Positions 9,818 through 20,725 of a stretch of 64,000 nt of DNA are shown piece after piece. This DNA is from Hemileia vastatrix (taxonomy: Eukaryota > Basidiomycota > Pucciniomycetes > Pucciniales > Zaghouaniaceae): NCBI GenBank assembly GCA_030280995.1, contig JASXTE010000002.1, positions 27,449,183 through 27,513,182 of the forward strand. The letters are read 5' to 3'. Each line of letters opens with the position of its first letter. Positions within the stretch are counted from its first letter, which is position 1. Both the position numbers and the translations under genes were made by a program. The notes beneath the pieces are model-generated. The model made no database searches, had not been told where the DNA came from, and saw nothing but the letters and a program-made list of their open reading frames with translations.

Positions 9818-11218
9818 TCAAGTTTCCTCATACTGCCTTTGTTGAGCCATTCTGAACTTGGAGCCACCAAATTGTGCTTTAATTAATTTCTTCCAATCCT
9901 CCCATGAGTAGTCATTCCCATCCAGGAGAACAGATTCATACCACATCAGGGCAACATTAGTGAACAAAGAAATTAATTTGGACACAATTTCCTCATCCTG
10001 GAGTTTGTAAGAATTTTTTAAATTATCAATTCTGCAAATAAATTGTTGCCAATCAGAGGAAGAATCACCATCAAATGTTGGGTACTGGTCAAGTTTTGGC
10101 CAATTCTTTTGATTTGAAGGAGTCTCCTTAGTACTAGCTTGTTTCTGAGTAAGAAGCAGCTGTAATTTCTCTAATTGTGCTGAAATCTCATTGTTTAATC
10201 CTTCTGTTGCAGATCCTGGTGCATCATCAGTTTTTGATGGAAACTCAGTGTTATCAACAGGTATTTCTGGATCAATTTTTATTTTAGATGAACTAGCCAC
10301 AGGTACTGGTTGAGCATCCTGCACTATATGTTCCTTCACAGAAATGTCAGAATATTTTTGGTCATTTAACAATGAGTTCAATTTTTCTTCAATGGTTGTT
10401 AGTCTTGTTTTCATTCTTGGAAGACTAGATAAACTTTCATTGATAGTTGCAAAAGATAATTGATTTTTATATTGAAAATATGAAAAATGGTCACTCAATC
10501 TTATCAGATTTATCTTATCTATCTCTACCTCCTAGCAACAGGCGGATACAGTATCTTTTAGTTTAGATAAATCATTTTTTATATTTTGCCATAAAGCAAT
10601 TTTCTTTTCATGGGTTGCTTTGTAATGAGACAATTCATCAGAGACTCTCTGTGCTTCACTTTTTAATGCTTGATAACCCTGATCAGTTAACAAACTATTA
10701 TATCTCTGAGTCGATTGCATATTGTTCATTATATGATTTTGCTTGGCAATAATATCTCTCAAGTGTTCATCATTAATTCTTGCTACATCTGGAGTGTTTC
10801 TCAATAAGGAAACTGAGTAACTTTCCAGACTCTCATAGAACACAGGGTCAAGAGTTTCATCAATCACAGCCATATCAGGATTAATCATTGAGGTAGCAAT
10901 TAAAAGTAATGGATTTGATACATGAGATAACTGTCTACTATTCCCAGCTTCTATAGGTCTCAAGGTTTCATCCTGCCTTCCAGATTTACCTGAAGGAATA
11001 GAGTCAGCCACAAGAAAAGGCACTTGAGAATCAATAGAGGGACGTACCAGGGTTTGCTGGGTATCACCATATTGGGCTTCCTTCTTCTTTTGCCTCCTTG
11101 ATAAGGGTGGGGAGGAGTGGGGTTGGCCTGGGTGGGCCTTGATGGACCTACCTGAGGTAACTGATGCTGATTTTGAGCCAAGTAGTCCCACTGTGTGTTG
11201 AGCCAGTCCCACTGCCAC
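9818..11218 (-). pseudogene. E1 gag: middle domain and capsid, pol-frame part
   Basis: Two stretches in one frame, 10532-11218 and 9818-10498, separated by an in-frame TAG after SACC. The first contains a region predicted to be helical (ESYSVSLLRNTPDVARINDE) and a coiled-coil-like stretch. The second holds the capsid domain: WPKLDQYPTFDGDSSSDWQQ and WEDWKKLIKAQFGGSKF, conserved in E2, E3 and E5. Frame and order match ORF 28761 of E2. The upstream limit is uncertain because the frame overlaps the other gag frame (10960-11529) and an intron-like 58-nt segment at 10990-11047. Confidence 0.75.
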
Positions 11219-11659
11219 TTGGACACTTCCACCATCTCTTGGGATTGGGGAGCCAACTGTTGTTGATCCCTGGGAGGAAGAGGTTTTCTTTTCTCTTGGA
11301 GAAAAGTATCTGTTCTTTTCACCCTTTCTTCCAAGGCATCTACCCTTACCTTTAGTTTCAAGCTGTCTGTCTTTAACTCCTTTATGTGGGTTGACAGATT
11401 CTTTATCTGCTGGGACAACGGCATCTTTTTTATCTTAAAGCCTTTTGGAAGCTCTTCTGGTGGGTTTGTCATGGGCTTCTGATCCTGAGTATTGTCCACT
11501 AGGATTTCTACTTCTTCCATTTCTACATCCTGTTTGGGGCAAGGATTTATTAGTTTGAGAAATTCTTCTTGTTAAAGGAGAACTTACAGAAGTAGGCTCA
11601 TCATAATCAATTAAGTCTAGTTCTTCTTCACGTGCAGCAAAACCACTTTGATCAGTCAT
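10960..11659 (-). CDS. E1 gag N-terminal protein, spliced
   Basis: Exon 1 is 11588-11659 (24 codons, MTDQSGF to DEPTS). A 58-nt intron follows (GTAAGT donor, ACTAATAA branch-like site, CAAACAG acceptor), and exon 2 starts DVEMEEVE at 11529. The phase-0 join has an exact counterpart in E2, E3 and E5. The protein has a basic segment (LPKGFKIKKMPLSQQIKNL), a coiled-coil-like stretch (HIKELKTDSLKLKVRVDALEERV), a Pro/Gln-rich region and an aromatic motif, SKWQWDWLNTQWDYL. There is no zinc knuckle here; capsid and knuckle are downstream in another frame. If a second 58-nt segment (10990-11047) is spliced, the protein ends at KPW, like PPLPW in E2 and E3; otherwise it reads on to 10960. Confidence 0.7.
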
Positions 11660-12715
11660 TTTATGATTCTACTGAAAAGAAGGAAAAGAGACAAAAATTA
11701 ATTAGTCTTTATTTTTAATTTTTATTTAACAGAAATAAAATAAAAATAATAAAAAAAAATCTTTTTAGGATGAAAATCAACTTAAATAAAATTAATAAAA
11801 GAAAAATTTAAAACCAGGATAATACAATCAACTGTAAAAATAAATTAGAATTTCTATTAATTTTTATTTTCAGGATTTAAATCAACTAATTTATTACCAG
11901 GATTTATTGTCAACTGAAATAATCAAATATGAATCTTTATTAATAAAAGTTATTTTAACTGATCACTTAACTACCATGACTTAATGTCAACTGAAGTAAT
12001 TTAAATATGAATTTTATTACTTAAAAAGATTTATTGGATTACCAGGACTCAAAGTCAACTGAAATAATGAAATGTTAATTATTTATTAATAAAAAAAATA
12101 TAATTGTCAGGACAATTTGTCAACTGGAACAATTAATTAATCAGGACAAATGTCAACTGAAAAATTATAATAATTATTTTATTTAATAAAAATATTATTG
12201 TCAGGACAATTTGTCAACTGGAACAATTAAAATTCAAATTAATCAGGACAATTGTCAACTGAAAAAGGATAATAATTAATATTAAAATATAATTATTTTA
12301 TTACCTCTGGGACTAAGAACAGTTATTGCTCTATTATGGTCAACCAGGAAAAAAAATAATAATAATAAAAATAAATTCCAATTACCAGACACCTCCCCCT
12401 GCAAAATGAGCAAATTAATGCCACTTACAGAGTGCTGAGTAAAAGGAAATACATAGCAAATGAAGAGTGAAGAGTAACCCACAAATAGTAATAACAATAG
12501 TTACCACAATATATACGATCTTTAGTCAGTATATGAACTTAAGTTTTGGAGCGCGGTTCGATTCCCATTTGCAGCAAAAACTTTTATCACGTGACGTATG
12601 ACGTTCGTTGTTTTCTCGCTTCCACTCGTCCTTTACAGGTACTTGTACGCCGATGGTCTCCTCAATTACGCCTCAAGTAACGTTGCGCTGTCAATATTTC
12701 GGAAAGGATCCCAGT
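11660..12715 (-). other. E1 5' leader with short CAACTGA-type repeats
   Basis: About 1 kb of untranslated leader between the 5' LTR and gag. Between 11815 and 12260 it contains roughly ten short repeats of the form CCAGGAYTTAATGTCAACTGAA or CAGGACAATTTGTCAACTGG at irregular spacing of 30-70 bp. The matching leader of E6 (59701-60237) has the same repeats. A primer-binding site is likely directly inside the LTR, where the minus strand reads ACTGGGATCCTTTCC; the same kind of sequence follows the 5' LTRs of E2 and E5. Confidence 0.6.
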
Positions 12716-13537
12716 TGTCAAGGGTCACTTTTGGTCTACAAGCTTCGGTACGGTGTAATATGAAGATTTTAAGGATTTTTTTTGACTCTAAATAATTAGG
12801 TATGTATTTCTCAATCAAGGATGATTCTTTTACTCAAATTAAGAGGTAGTTTTTAATAATTTATATAGATTATAGAATTAGAATTACGTATGGTGTAATT
12901 ACTAAGGATATAAAATATAATAAATAAGTTTTAATTGTTGTAGTTGTAGTAAAATGAGTTGGTAAAATAGAATGATCAAAAGACAACAAAAAGAGAGGCC
13001 TTTTATAGGCAAAGGAGAGACAAAGCACGGAAATCAAATTCTAAAAACAGTAGGAAGAGAGAGAGAAAAAGAACATTTCAGAAAGAGTATTTCACATAAT
13101 AAAGTTATTCTAAAAAGAAGGCGTCAAAAAGACGATTCACAGAGTATGTCAGAAATACATCAATATTTTTAATATTTACTGTAAAAGTCAATCCTAAATA
13201 AGAAATTTGATTTTTTTGTATATATTTAATATTATTTGAATATTTAAATCTTATTTTATCTTTGTATTTATTTTTTAATATAAAATTTTATTTTTTCCCA
13301 ACCTGTCAAATGAGCACGGTGTTAGAGAAAAATATAAGGGACAAAATTATAATTTTAATTTTAATTATTTATTTAATTAATTAATTTAATTTTAACATTC
13401 TGTAATTAGTTAATTTATTATAACTAATTTTAATGTAACTAAATGATAATTAAATAATAATTAAAAATGATAAGGTGCGGCTTCATCCAGTAAATAATTA
13501 ATTATTTCACTGGGTAAGTCTAGTAGCCTGGCTGACA
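12716..13537 (-). repeat. 5' LTR of E1
   Basis: 822 bp, TGTCAAGGG to GGCTGACA on the plus strand, matching 4779-5601. The next five bases, AAAAC, duplicate those before 4779. Confidence 0.95.
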
Positions 13538-13540
13538 AAA

Positions 13541-14070
13541 ACCCTCAGTTTAAAGTCTTGGGGGACTCAAAAACCTAAGTCATAAACCCAGAACCAGAGA
13601 TCAACCACATTAAGACACAGAGAAAAAACTAACATTCTGGGGTAATTGTGAATAGAGCAGCCAGCCCATCAATTACCCCCAAACTTGCCTTTGCTAAATT
13701 CGGAGGCTCCCCCTGTGGATACCCTCCACCAATCTTTCAAAACCAACTCCAACAACAAAAACTCCTTCCTCAGTTTATAGTCTTGGGGGACTTACAACCC
13801 TCAGTTTAAAGTCTTGGGGGACTAAACCAACAACAATCCTCAGTTTAAAGTCTTGGGGGACTAACACAGTGTTCAGTTTAAAGTCTTGATGGACTATCTT
13901 GACAAAATCTTGAAACCAGCCAGTTTAAAGTCTTGAAGGAATAAAAGAAACCAGATTTCAGTTTAAAGTATTGATGGACTGGTCTTGATACCATAGATTT
14001 TTCAGTTTAGAGTCTTGATGGACTGACTTGATAACATTGCTTTTTCAGTTTAGAGTCTTGATGGACTGAC
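13541..14070 (+). repeat. Nine copies of the 22-bp motif upstream of Y1
   Basis: Copies begin near 13545, 13771, 13803, 13839, 13875, 13920, 13959, 14004 and 14047. The first four read CAGTTTAAAGTCTTGGGGGA or close to it; the later ones change to CTTGATGGACT. Spacing is 30-45 bp except for a gap of about 225 bp that holds a stem-loop repeat (13631-13732). All point the same way as genes X1 and Y1. Confidence 0.9.
13631..13732. repeat. About 100-bp repeat with a stem of GGGGTAATTG/CAATTACCCC (copy 1)
   Basis: Starts CATTCTGGGGTAATTG and ends in a C-rich GGCTCCCCCTGTGG. The ten-base arms enclose about 25 nt. Related copies lie at 16590-16690, 16848-16940 and 40160-40262, always inside G elements, with changes in both arms that keep pairing in two of them. 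Confidence 0.75.
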
Positions 14071-14218
14071 CGAATTTTGCATAAAATGGACGCAGCCAAT
14101 TTCATGCAGCACACCTCTACAGCCAACCTGCTGAACTTCCACCTTCACTTCATCATCTACCCATCACTGACAAAAATCTCCTCCTATCCCTTTTCATCAT
14201 CTTTTCTCACCACAGATC

Positions 14219-15790
14219 TTGGCTGGATCTCCTGATGTTAACCCTTCTACTCTCCCTTGCTTCACTGCTCCCAAGGACTATGCCTGCAAACAGTGTATCC
14301 ACATGTGCAGACCTTGCACATTCACTCTTCCAAATCCTGAATCGAAATTCTACAACAGGGCTTGTGACTCTTGCTATTCCAAAAAGAAAAGATGTGACAG
14401 AGACGCCAACTACCCTATTCCTCCGCCTTCTCCTTCTCACAAATACATCTCCAGATCCCCTACCAGATCCCCAGAGCTTGGTCCTTCCTCTTCCTCTCTA
14501 TCTTCTGCTCCTTCCAGAAGATCCAGAAGCTCAGCTTCCCGCAGTCTTCCCAAAAGACCAGCCTTAGCCTCACAAGAAACTGCTTTTATCTCCGCCAAAT
14601 TAGCTCCAAAAGCTTCAAGATCAACTTCCAGGCTTCTAGACCACGTCCAAGCGGCCCGGCCAACGTCGGGCAGCCCGACTGCCTCACCAAACAGTGAAAA
14701 TCAGGGCCAAAACCTCCAAAAACGGCCAGAAAATAGCCAAATTCATCCAGACAACAACAACAACTCAACCCAACTACCTCCTACTGCTCCCTGAGCAATG
14801 CAACTCACCCTTCCAAAGTCCAAAAGCACCAAAATTTACCAGATTTCTAAGAGACCTGCCAGAGAACCCCAAGAAGAAACCAGAACACCACACACTGCTC
14901 CACAACAACAACTTTGTCCCCAACTAAGACAAAGAAACTACACCTCTCCTCTGTCAGCCAACTACTCTTCTGACAGTTCCATCTCTTCAAATTCTTCATC
15001 CAGAAGAGAGCAGCCTGCTTCCAAATTACCCTCTCCTGCTCCATCCTTTAACAACCCTGGTACTCCATCACCAGCACCTCCTCCAGCTGAATCCAACAGA
15101 ATTAACAACCATAACAACAACAACAATCTCACTGCTCCAACTAGGCCCCAGGAACATCAGCATCCCAGTTCACCTTCTCAGGATCCTTCAGAGGAATACT
15201 ATGAGAATCCATATCTTTCCCTAGTTGATCCACCCACTATGACAATAACACAATCGTCAGAGATCCAAATCCCAGTTGCTTACAGATTTGATGAGCTTCC
15301 AATCTGTAAGTACTAAATTAATTTATCCCATTTCTTCAACAAAAATAATTACTGATCCAATTCTTCTTGTCTAGTTGGCACCCCTCCTCCTGAATCTATT
15401 ATTGGAGTTGGCCAACCTCTTGAAACTTCTTTGACCCTGGATTATGGAGACATGAAGAAACACCTAAGCACCATGTGTTCCAACATGCTAAAAGACTTTG
15501 CCCTCCATGGACCTTTGAATGAATTTGAAAAATCCCTGAGAAGGTGCCTACTGGACGACCACTGGAAAATGTCTAGGATCATTAAACACACCCTCCAGCA
15601 CTCCATTCCTGCCTCTTCTTCTTCCTCCTCTGAACTTCCCTCTAATCCAATTCCTGACCATTACAATCCCTATCATCTCTCCAGCAGGATGCACTTCAAA
15701 GAACACAGTGCTACCCACAATCCCAACAAAAAACAAAAACGTCATCACAATCCGGACCAGCCTCCAGAAGCTTCATCATCCAGACAATGA
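14219..15790 (+). pseudogene. Y1: longer Zn-cluster gene of G1, one in-frame stop
   Basis: Exon 1 is 14219-15305 and exon 2 is 15375-15790, with a 69-nt intron (GTAAGT donor, TGTCTAG acceptor) that joins in frame as phase 1, as in X1. Cysteines at 23, 26, 33, 49, 52 and 59 give C-x2-C-x6-C-x15-C-x2-C-x6-C, with CDSCYSKKKRC as second half. A long Ser/Pro/Arg linker follows, an Asn-rich tract (15106-15128), then acidic DPSEEYYENPYLSLVDPP. Exon 2 encodes a charged C-terminal domain (LTLDYGDMKKHL to DDHWKMSRIIKHTL). A TGA at 14792-14794 interrupts exon 1, with the same frame open on both sides. The first codon is TTG where the related 51509 locus has ATG. Both could be decay; about 500 residues would result without the stop. 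Confidence 0.7.
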
Positions 15791-15956
15791 GCTCCTGCAA
15801 AAGATTAGAGACATAATAGTAATATAAAACAATTAATAAAAAATAATTTCAGATTTTTTTTTTTTTTACTAATATACTAAAATTAAAAATTGATAAATAA
15901 AATGAAATGAAATAACATAAATAAAATAAAATAAAATATAAAAAATAATTAAAATG

Positions 15957-16227
15957 GTATCCCCCAGCCAATTGATGAGCTGATCCCCTGATACCTTACC
16001 CACATCCAAGTGCACCTTGATGTGGATACACAATTAAATATTTTAAATGATTAACAGAAAACAAAATTCAAAAAATTTAGAAATTCAGAAGATAATAAAA
16101 ATAATGAAACACAGAAACACATGAAATAAATAATAAATAAAAATAAGAAAATAGCATTGCCCGGCCAATTGATGAGCCTTTCCCCACCAATGCTTGCCCA
16201 CATCCAGGTGACCCTGATGTGGTAACA
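15957..16227. repeat. Two copies of a stem-loop repeat of about 75 bp
   Basis: Copy 1 (15957-16032) opens GGTATC and can pair with GATACC at its centre. Copy 2 (16150-16227) has AGCATTG against CAATGCT at the same place, so the arms differ but both copies pair. Shared loop sequence is GCCAATTGATGAGC. A second stem, CCACATC against GATGTGG, follows in both. Confidence 0.7.
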
Positions 16228-16589
16228 TTCTATATTTTTGATTTTATAATTTTAAACAACCCCCATAAAAAATTAAAAGAAAAAAAGAGAAAAAAGAAAA
16301 TAATCTAAAACTGCTATCTAGCAAAAACATAACTGCAAAATCAAAGAAAGTCCAGCTCCATAGATGGTCCAATAACGGAAAGTCCGATCCATAGAAATGA
16401 TCACTTGGTGGGCTCCCTCCAATAAGTAAAAATGATGGGAGACCACCAGTGATCCACCACCAATCTGAAAGAAGCAAAAATAAAGAAGCCAGTCCCAAAC
16501 CAGTTTAAAGTCATAGTGGACTTAAAACCTGAATAATAAACAACAGAACTAGAATTCAACTAGGAAAAGCAAAGACTTGAAACAGACAT

Positions 16590-16690
16590 TCTGGGGTAAC
16601 TGTTCTACAGAGAAGCCAGCTCATCAGTTACCCCCACACTTGCCAAAATAAAATCTAGAAGCCCCCCCTGGGTACCTTCTAAGAAAAACA
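16590..16690. repeat. 100-bp repeat with GGGGTAACTG/CAGTTACCCC stem (copy 2)
   Basis: Arms are GGGGTAACTG and CAGTTACCCC, pairing perfectly although both differ from copy 1. The right part, TAGAAGCCCCCCCTGGGTACC, also corresponds. Confidence 0.75.
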
Positions 16691-16847
16691 CAACATCCAA
16701 CACAAAAAAAACCAAAACCAATAAACAGTGAAGAATCCAGCACTTGACAACCAGAGGAAATTCCAGTTTAAAGTCATAGAGGACTAAAACCTGTGAAAAG
16801 AAACCAATACTAGGGTTCAACCAAATTAAGAGAAAGGGTTGGAAACA

Positions 16848-16940
16848 GACAATCTGGGGTAACTGTTGATAGAGCAGCCAGCCCATCAGTCACCCCTACA
16901 CTTGCCAAGATCAAATCTAGAAGCCCCACCCATGGGTACC
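16848..16940. repeat. 100-bp repeat (copy 3)
   Basis: Arms GGGGTAACTG and CAGTCACCCC, one mismatch from perfect pairing; flanks as in copy 2. Confidence 0.7.
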
Positions 16941-17036
16941 TTCTAACAAAAAGTTTCCAACACAAAAGTTGCTCTGCAACAACATAAAATTCCAAAACAA
17001 AAAAAGAACGTTCCATAGTTTATCCTCATTGCGGAG

Positions 17037-18950
17037 TTAAACTTTTTCATGCCTAGTGCCTCTGGGATAAAACCTCTTCACTTGGTCTGCAGCCACCCTC
17101 TTTTTCAAGACTGCACCATCCAACTCTTCCAAAACATAAGAACCTCCAGATGCCTGAGATCTGACTCTGTAAGGTCCATTCCATCTGTCAGCAAACATTT
17201 TCCCCCACTGACTCTCCAAACTTCTATTATACACCAAAACCAAACAACCAGGTTTCAAGGGATTCTTGAGTCTATGAGCCAGCTTCTTGTCCCAGTACCT
17301 GACTGATTGATTCCTAATCTTAATCATTCTAGAGTATTCCTTCTCCTGACATTCCTCTCTACATTCCAAGTGTTGCATCCTGGAACAGAGCAATTCTTCT
17401 GTTGAGTGCACATCTTCCCAATCAATTCCAAGATAAGAGACAGCTTCCAAGTCCACTGGTAGAACGGCTTTCTGACCAAATATTAACTCATAAGGAGAAT
17501 AGCCAGTTGTCCTCTTCACAGTGACCCTATCAGCAAATAACACCAAGGGTAAATAATGCCTCCACTTTTCAGCACTATCTCCGCACATCTTCACCAAAGC
17601 ATTCTTGATAACTTGATGGCCTCTTTCAGCCATGCCTTCAGCTTCAGGATAATACTGTGTAGCCACTCTAACTTTAGAACCAACACTAGCCACAGCTTCT
17701 TTAAACTCGGCACCAAACTCTGGCCCACCATAAACAGTCACCAACTTCATTAACCCATACCTATAAATCCACTCCTTCTTCAAAAACTCTGCCACATTCT
17801 TGGCAGTCAAATTAACCAGAGGCACTGCCTCAACCCAACCAGACAAATCATCCCTAGCAACAATCAAGTATTTATACCTGCCCTCTTTTATATGGACAGC
17901 AACCAGACTGACTCTTCCAAAAACAGTTGATTCTCCAGTAGCACAGCCCACCTCTTTAGGTTTCAAGTGACTTCTTCTTTGACATTCTTCACAAGATTGA
18001 ACCCAACCCTGCACAGCCAACTTCATACCTGGCCACCAAAATCTGTCTGCTACTCTTCTATAAGTCTCCCCAAAGCCTCTATGACCAAGGTCTTCATGCA
18101 AAGGCTTCAAAACCAATTCTTGACCCTTCTTCTGAGTCACCACCACTTGAGGGTTTGTATGTCTCCTCCTCATCAACCGCCTTCCTGACACATAAAATCC
18201 AGGACTCTTCCTCTTGATTGCCAACCAATTATCATCATCACAACTATCTGGCCTCTCCAAGGTCAACAGATATTCCACCAAAATAAAATAAAAACCAGAC
18301 TGACCCCAGGTCTCATCTTCAAAATCCAACAATACCACATCCAAGGGTACCATTCTGTCATCAAAATCACCAGTATGAACATGAGCCAATTGAGAAGCCC
18401 AACCAGGACACCAATCCTTAAATTTTGGCACGTCCTTCTCTTTCCACTGAACCTTGTGAGAATCCAGTTCACTAACAAAAACACCCTTTTCCAAATTTGA
18501 GCTGTCCCAAACAACAACTCCATCTTCATCAACAAAAACATCCTGATCACCAGAATCAAGATCAGATCCAGCCAGTTTAGCCTCTTGGGGGAGGTCAGAA
18601 CAATCGTCCAGTTTAGCCTCATGGGGGAGGAGAGAAAAATCCTCAGCACCCTTTGTGCTGGCCCTAACCACTGGAACATCTTCGTCAAACTTTTCAGCAT
18701 CAGAATCCTCATCTGTAGGTGGCCTCCTTGATAATCCATCAGGCATAGTAAAAGTTTTACCTGGTTTGTGTACCAGGTCAAAAGAAAAATGTTGAATAAA
18801 TGCCACCCACCTAGTCATTGGAGCATTTGGAAGACTAGGTGTATTGATCATCTGAACCAAAGACTTTGCATCCACCTGCAGCTCAAAATGCTGCCCCCAC
18901 AAAACCATCTGTAGCTTCTTTAAAATTTTAGCTACGCCACACAATTCCAA
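17037..18950 (-). pseudogene. G1 pol: RNase H end and integrase
   Basis: 637 residues in the same frame as 18972-19886, separated by one TAA. The start (QPKLELCGVAKIL in the frame, FELQVDAKSLVQMI) is the end of RNase H. A Glu/Asp-rich linker follows. Integrase has His/His/Cys/Cys in HEDLGHRGFG and CEECQRRS. The core keeps Glu in AEGMAERG, but the middle Asp is replaced by Tyr in VTVYGGPEF and the first Asp is not at its usual place (SLVAVHI). I therefore expect no integrase activity. The linker contains two copies of EAKL encoded by DNA that resembles the 22-bp motif (18573 and 18609). No chromodomain was seen. Confidence 0.85.
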
Positions 18951-18971
18951 CTTAGGTTGAGAATACCTAGA

Positions 18972-19886
18972 TTACACCTCATTAAACACCACAGACTCAT
19001 ACCTTACTGGCCTGACCCTCCCAGTCTTATCCTCCTGAGACAAAACAGCACCAGCAGCAATATAACTTGAGTCCACTGCCAGATAAATTTTTCCAGCACC
19101 AACCCCATAATCCAACTTGTGAAGAACAATATTTTTACCAACAACCTTTTTCAACTTCTGAAAAGCCTCTTCACACTCTTCAGTACATTCCCAATCTGCA
19201 TCTTTTCTGGTCAACCTCCTTAAAGGTGAAGCCAACAAAGAAAAATCCTTAATAAAAATCCTGAAATATACACATACGTTCAAAAATCCCCTGACTTCAG
19301 TAGTATCTTTAGGCCTTGGCCATGACTGGATTTTATTAATCTTCTTCTTCGCCATAATCCTTCCCTCTCTACATACCACATGACCCAGAATTTCCAAAGC
19401 AGGAACACAACAACAGAATTTTGACCCTGAAATGGTCAAACCAGCCTCTTCAATCCTAAACAACACTCTCTCTAGAGTTATTGCATATTCCCACACAAAC
19501 CTCCTTACACCAGGGCTCTCCGCTAACACCTCATTACCATAATCAGTGGATGGTCCTTTAATTCCACCATCATAAATAAAAATACCAGCATGAGTAGGAA
19601 CCTCATACTGCAAAATCCAAGCCATCTGTGCTTGATAAACTGCCACTGAATTAGTTGCTCCTTGAGGAAACCTAGTGAGCTGAAATCTTCCCAAAGGAGT
19701 CTCAAAAGTTGTGAGAGGCCTTGAATCCGTATGGAATTCCCTCTCATCATAACCACCCATAATATCACCCAAACCATAACACACCCTTCCAGAAAAAGCT
19801 TCAACAAAATCCTCTGCACTTGGTGGCATACCAGCATCCTTGATAGTGACTCTATTCAAGGCTCTAAGATCATGAACCACCCTCAA
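18972..19886 (-). pseudogene. G1 pol: reverse transcriptase and RNase H start
   Basis: 304 residues. RT features are MRVVHDLRALN, GGYDEREFHTDSRPLTTF, TPLGRFQLTRFPQGATNSVAVYQ and LEILGHVVCREGRI, a type of gypsy RT common in basidiomycetes. The catalytic box, usually FxDD, reads FIYDGG, so the first Asp is Tyr and the enzyme is probably dead. RNase H begins with YLAVDSSYIAAGAVLSQ. Stops close both ends: TGA where relatives continue VKKNGK, and TAA before SRYSQPKLEL. Confidence 0.85.
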
Positions 19887-19889
19887 CTT

Positions 19890-20708
19890 TCAATTCTGCT
19901 TCTTTACACAGAAAACCGGACTTGAGTAGCTGGATGTTGATTGTTCATATAACCCAGTCCTGACTCTTTCCCTAACAATCTCCACAAAATCCTCTCTAAT
20001 AGCGGCTTGAATCGTAATAGGTTTGATTTGCCAAGGTTCATGACAAACCACAGGAATCAAGTAAGTTTCCCCATAAGAGTGCTTCAACACACCGCTTTCC
20101 TCCTCAACAAACGCCACAGCTTTTTCCCTTAGCACAGTAACGTGCAACAATAACTTCTTTTCTTCCTCAGACAACCACCCATCATGACCAAAATTAACAA
20201 CTTTCAATCTTTCCACAGTCACCCTAGCCGTCTCTACAAATTCTGGAGGATTCTTCACCAAAGGAGTACAGTACGGATCTCTTGAAAAAGGAGGTCTCTT
20301 CAAAGGCGGATTCAAACCCACAGGCATAGGCTCATTGACAGGCCTAATCTTCTGCGCTACCTTCTTATACTTTGCCGCTCCACCTTCAACTTGTGGGATC
20401 TTCAGGAAATCTTCACCACCAGACCTGGAACAAAACCCAAGGGTTTCCCCATTGCTCACATGTGTGGCCAAGGTAATGTTTTTGAAAGGTGTAGAAGAAA
20501 CCCTAACGGTGCACATTTGGGAGGACTTACTTTTAGACCTCAATCTCACCACTCCAAAACTTTTCCGCAATTCCACATCTTTGTCCTCACCTCCAACTTC
20601 CAAATCTTCAAATCTTGATTCATCTTCTGAACCACATCTTCTAAAATTGTGCAGTATATCCTCATGCTGGAGGCCCAAAAATCGATCTTGATGATCTTCA
20701 TTCTTCAT
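19890..20708 (-). pseudogene. G1 pol N-terminal region
   Basis: 272 residues in the same frame as the RT segment. The second half, AAKYKKVAQKIRPVNEPMP to EEEKKLLLHVTVL, and the end, IVRERVRTGLYEQSTSSYSSPVFCVKK, are the conserved stretch before RT in this gypsy type. I recognise no capsid, zinc knuckle or protease in the first half. The start codon lies only about 20 nt inside the primer-binding site, so there is no room for a separate gag upstream. Gag was either lost from this copy or supplied by another element. Confidence 0.75.
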
Positions 20709-20725
20709 AATTTTCTGCAGTTTAA

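Larger units (their letters stand above)
4779..13537 (-). mobile_element. E1: nearly full-length Ty3/gypsy chromovirus, minus strand
   Basis: LTRs at 4779-5601 and 12716-13537 flank gag and pol on the minus strand. Both ends carry the inverted pair TGTCA/TGACA. The 5-bp duplication AAAAC is visible at 4774-4778 and 13538-13542, so the insertion is intact. It sits inside the motif array of G1 and is younger than G1. The minus-strand order is 5' LTR, leader, spliced gag, protease, RT, RNase H, integrase with chromodomain, polypurine tract, 3' LTR. Three stop codons and one single-base loss break the gag-pol frame. Confidence 0.95.
15791..17036. other. Spacer between convergent Y1 and G1 pol, with several repeats
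   Basis: No coding region. It holds two stem-loop repeats (15957-16032 and 16150-16227), two diverged 22-bp motifs (near 16501 and 16763, CAGTTTAAAGTCATAGWGGA), and two copies of the 100-bp repeat (16590-16690 and 16848-16940). The left part, 15835-16150, is A-rich with runs such as AATAAAATAAAATAAA and may include polyadenylation signals for Y1. Confidence 0.65.

Noticed and set aside
12540..12580. tRNA-like sequence with a B-box (GGTTCGATTCC)
   Set aside because: No proper A-box, anticodon arm or acceptor stem could be formed. It lies in the leader of E1, where E2 has a different sequence.
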